A model generated the notes under the pieces. That model was not told the origin of the DNA and ran no database searches. It worked only from the letters and a program-made list of their open reading frames with translations. From JBFIHZ01 sp041601535 (GTDB taxonomy: Bacteria > Pseudomonadota > Gammaproteobacteria > Xanthomonadales > SZUA-36): DNA of 5,609 bases. Location: positions 1 through 5,609 of the forward strand of contig JBFIHZ010000285.1 of assembly GCA_041601535.1 (NCBI GenBank), read 5' to 3'. A program made the position numbers and the translations under genes. This document shows, one piece after another, positions 4,221-5,609 of the stretch; the first letter of the stretch is position 1, and each line of letters starts with the position of its first letter.

Positions 4221-5609
4221 ATGCCCATTAAACTCGTAAACCGCGTCACGTCCACCATCAAGCCCAATGATCACCCGTATATGAATGGCGCGTGGACACC
4301 CAATTACGACGAGTACGATGCCACTGACATGGAAGTAATTGGCGAGATTCCGCGCGATATCGACGGCGTGTACGTACGCAATACCGAGAACCCGGTGCAT
4401 GAACCTATCGGCCGCTACCATCCATTTGAAGGCGACGGCATGATCCACACTGTCAGCCTGGCAGACGGCAAGGCCGAGTATCGCAACCGCTTTGTCCGCA
4501 CCAAGGCCTTTAATGCCGAGCAGGAAGCCGGCGAGTCTTTCTGGGCCGGCCTGATGGAGCATCCGAGACTGTCCAAGCGGCCCGGCTGGGGAGCGCACGA
4601 ACACCTCAAGGATGCTTCATCCACCGATGTGATCGTGCATGCCGGGCAGATCCTTTCCACGTTCTACCAGTGTGGCGACGGTTACCGCCTGGACCCGTAT
4701 ACCATGGAGCAGTTCGGCACCGAATCATGGGTGCCGCTGGACGGCCTGTCGGCCCACCCCAAGCTGGACGAGAGCACCGGTGAGTTATTGTTCTTCAACT
4801 ACTCCAAGCACGCGCCGTATTTTCATTACGGCGTGGTGGGGCCGGACAACAAGGTCAAGCATTACACCCCGATCGATCTGCCCGGCCCGCGTCTGCCACA
4901 TGACATCGCGTTCTCGAAGAATTACACCATCATCAACGATTTTCCGATGTTCTGGGATCCGGAACTGCTCAAGCAGGATATCCACGCCACACGCTATTTT
5001 CCGCACCTGCCCTCGCGTTTCGGCATCGTGCCGCGCTTCGGCGGCCGTGAAGAGGTGCGGTGGTTCGATGCCGACCCCACCTATGTGCTGCACTTCCTGA
5101 ATGCCTGGGAAGAAGGCGATGAAGTGGTTATGGACGGCTATTACCAGGAAAGCCCGGTACCCGGCAAACACGCAAGTGCGCCGCCGGAAATGGAGCGCAT
5201 GATGGCCTACCTGGACCAGTACCTGCTGAAACCGCGCCTGCATCGCTGGCGTTTCAACCTGAAAACCGGCGAAACCAGGGAGCACGACCTGGATGACAAC
5301 ATCCTGGAATTCGGCACCATCAACCAGCGCTTTGGCGGCCGCAAAAACCGCTACAGCTACAGCGCCGAACCGGAGAAAGGCTGGTTTCTGTTCACCGGCG
5401 TGACCAAGTTCGACCACGAAACCGGCCAGGGCCAGTCGGTCTCCTTTGGCCCCGGCCGCTTCGGCAGCGAACCGGGCTTCGCCCCGCGCCTGAATTCCAG
5501 CGCCGAAGACGATGGCTACCTGGTGACCTTTGTCACCGATATGAACGCCGACCGCTCGGAATGCGTGATCATGGACGCCAGCCAGTTCGACGCCGAACCC
5601 ATTGCCCGC
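4221..5609 (+). CDS. Carotenoid oxygenase family (CCD/lignostilbene dioxygenase-like) non-heme iron dioxygenase, 3' end outside the window
   Basis: An open frame of 463 codons runs off the window end. The family uses Fe(II) held by four His on a seven-bladed propeller to split a C=C bond with O2 into two carbonyl products. Three iron ligands can be placed: His179 (SAHPKLD), His227 (LPHDIAF) and His291 (VLHFLNAWEE). Glu363 (LEFGTINQRF) is a likely second-shell carboxylate. Other family marks are YHPFEGDGMIH (66-76), YRNRFVRT (87-94) and the late IMDASQFDAEPIAR. The fourth His, usually in a GFHGxW-like motif, should follow within a few tens of residues past the window edge. Where lignostilbene dioxygenases carry a phenol-binding Lys, this protein seems to have Phe148 (STFYQCGD), so a non-phenolic or apocarotenoid substrate should be considered. 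It starts 51 bases after the DUF1295 gene with a modest GAGAG ribosome site (4208-4212). There is no signal peptide, so it should be cytosolic. Last visible gene of the operon. Confidence 0.9.
   Translation, partial: MPIKLVNRVTSTIKPNDHPYMNGAWTPNYDEYDATDMEVIGEIPRDIDGVYVRNTENPVHEPIGRYHPFEGDGMIHTVSLADGKAEYRNRFVRTKAFNAEQEAGESFWAGLMEHPRLSKRPGWGAHEHLKDASSTDVIVHAGQILSTFYQCGDGYRLDPYTMEQFGTESWVPLDGLSAHPKLDESTGELLFFNYSKHAPYFHYGVVGPDNKVKHYTPIDLPGPRLPHDIAFSKNYTIINDFPMFWDPELLKQDIHATRYFPHLPSRFGIVPRFGGREEVRWFDADPTYVLHFLNAWEEGDEVVMDGYYQESPVPGKHASAPPEMERMMAYLDQYLLKPRLHRWRFNLKTGETREHDLDDNILEFGTINQRFGGRKNRYSYSAEPEKGWFLFTGVTKFDHETGQGQSVSFGPGRFGSEPGFAPRLNSSAEDDGYLVTFVTDMNADRSECVIMDASQFDAEPIAR

Noticed and set aside
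3567..4604. Long minus-strand open frame (345 codons) opposite the DUF1295 and dioxygenase genes
   Set aside because: It spans two well-supported plus-strand genes and the gap between them, has no recognisable domain, and is the kind of antisense opening common in GC-rich coding DNA.
4639..5417. Alternative-frame openings inside the dioxygenase gene (4639-5100 plus, 4785-5417 minus)
   Set aside because: The frame from 4221 carries the conserved His and Glu residues continuously to the window end. The other frames give low-complexity Arg/Ser/Pro-rich or featureless translations.
4221..5609. Naming the dioxygenase a lignostilbene dioxygenase outright
   Set aside because: The phenol-anchoring Lys seems absent and the C-terminus is outside the window, so only the family-level name is supported.
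1..5609. Insertion sequences, CRISPR arrays, tRNA/rRNA genes, tandem repeats, or defence/phage genes
   Set aside because: None were seen on either strand. Nearly all bases are covered by five metabolic-type genes, and the gaps are short.

Overview
The window is GC-rich, almost fully coding bacterial DNA of proteobacterial (probably gammaproteobacterial, environmental) character. That assignment rests on overall protein style and gene content; there is no rRNA, tRNA or other phylogenetic marker. No mobile element, CRISPR array, tRNA or plasmid function is visible.

Layout: a short minus-strand gene (12-431) encodes a small NTF2-fold protein of the limonene-1,2-epoxide-hydrolase type. A 244-base divergent intergenic region (432-675) follows, with an AT-richer core and several inverted repeats. 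Four plus-strand genes then run tail to head: a feruloyl-CoA-synthase-type acyl-CoA synthetase (676-2556), an NAD(P)-dependent short-chain dehydrogenase (2596-3366), a DUF1295 membrane protein with a steroid-5-alpha-reductase-like C-terminus (3378-4169), and a carotenoid-oxygenase-family non-heme iron dioxygenase (4221 to beyond the window end). The gaps are 39, 11 and 51 bases with no convincing terminator between them, so the four are probably one operon.

The gene set looks like a catabolic module. The dioxygenase would split a conjugated C=C bond to give aldehydes or ketones. The SDR and the DUF1295 protein would adjust carbonyl, hydroxyl or enone groups. The synthetase would put a resulting carboxylic acid (aromatic or unsaturated) onto CoA, and the divergent LEH-like protein might act on an epoxide or other intermediate. 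The substrate is not readable from the window: a phenylpropanoid/stilbene route and an apocarotenoid/terpenoid route are both possible. Two details argue against simple textbook labels. The LEH-like protein has lost two of five known LEH active-site residues. The dioxygenase appears to lack the lysine that anchors phenolic substrates in lignostilbene dioxygenases.

At the fine scale, the synthetase gene and the SDR gene are each preceded by an 8-codon ATG mini-ORF that starts 23 bases upstream and overlaps the gene start as ATGA. The intergenic region also holds a GC-rich hairpin followed by a T-run that points toward the operon.
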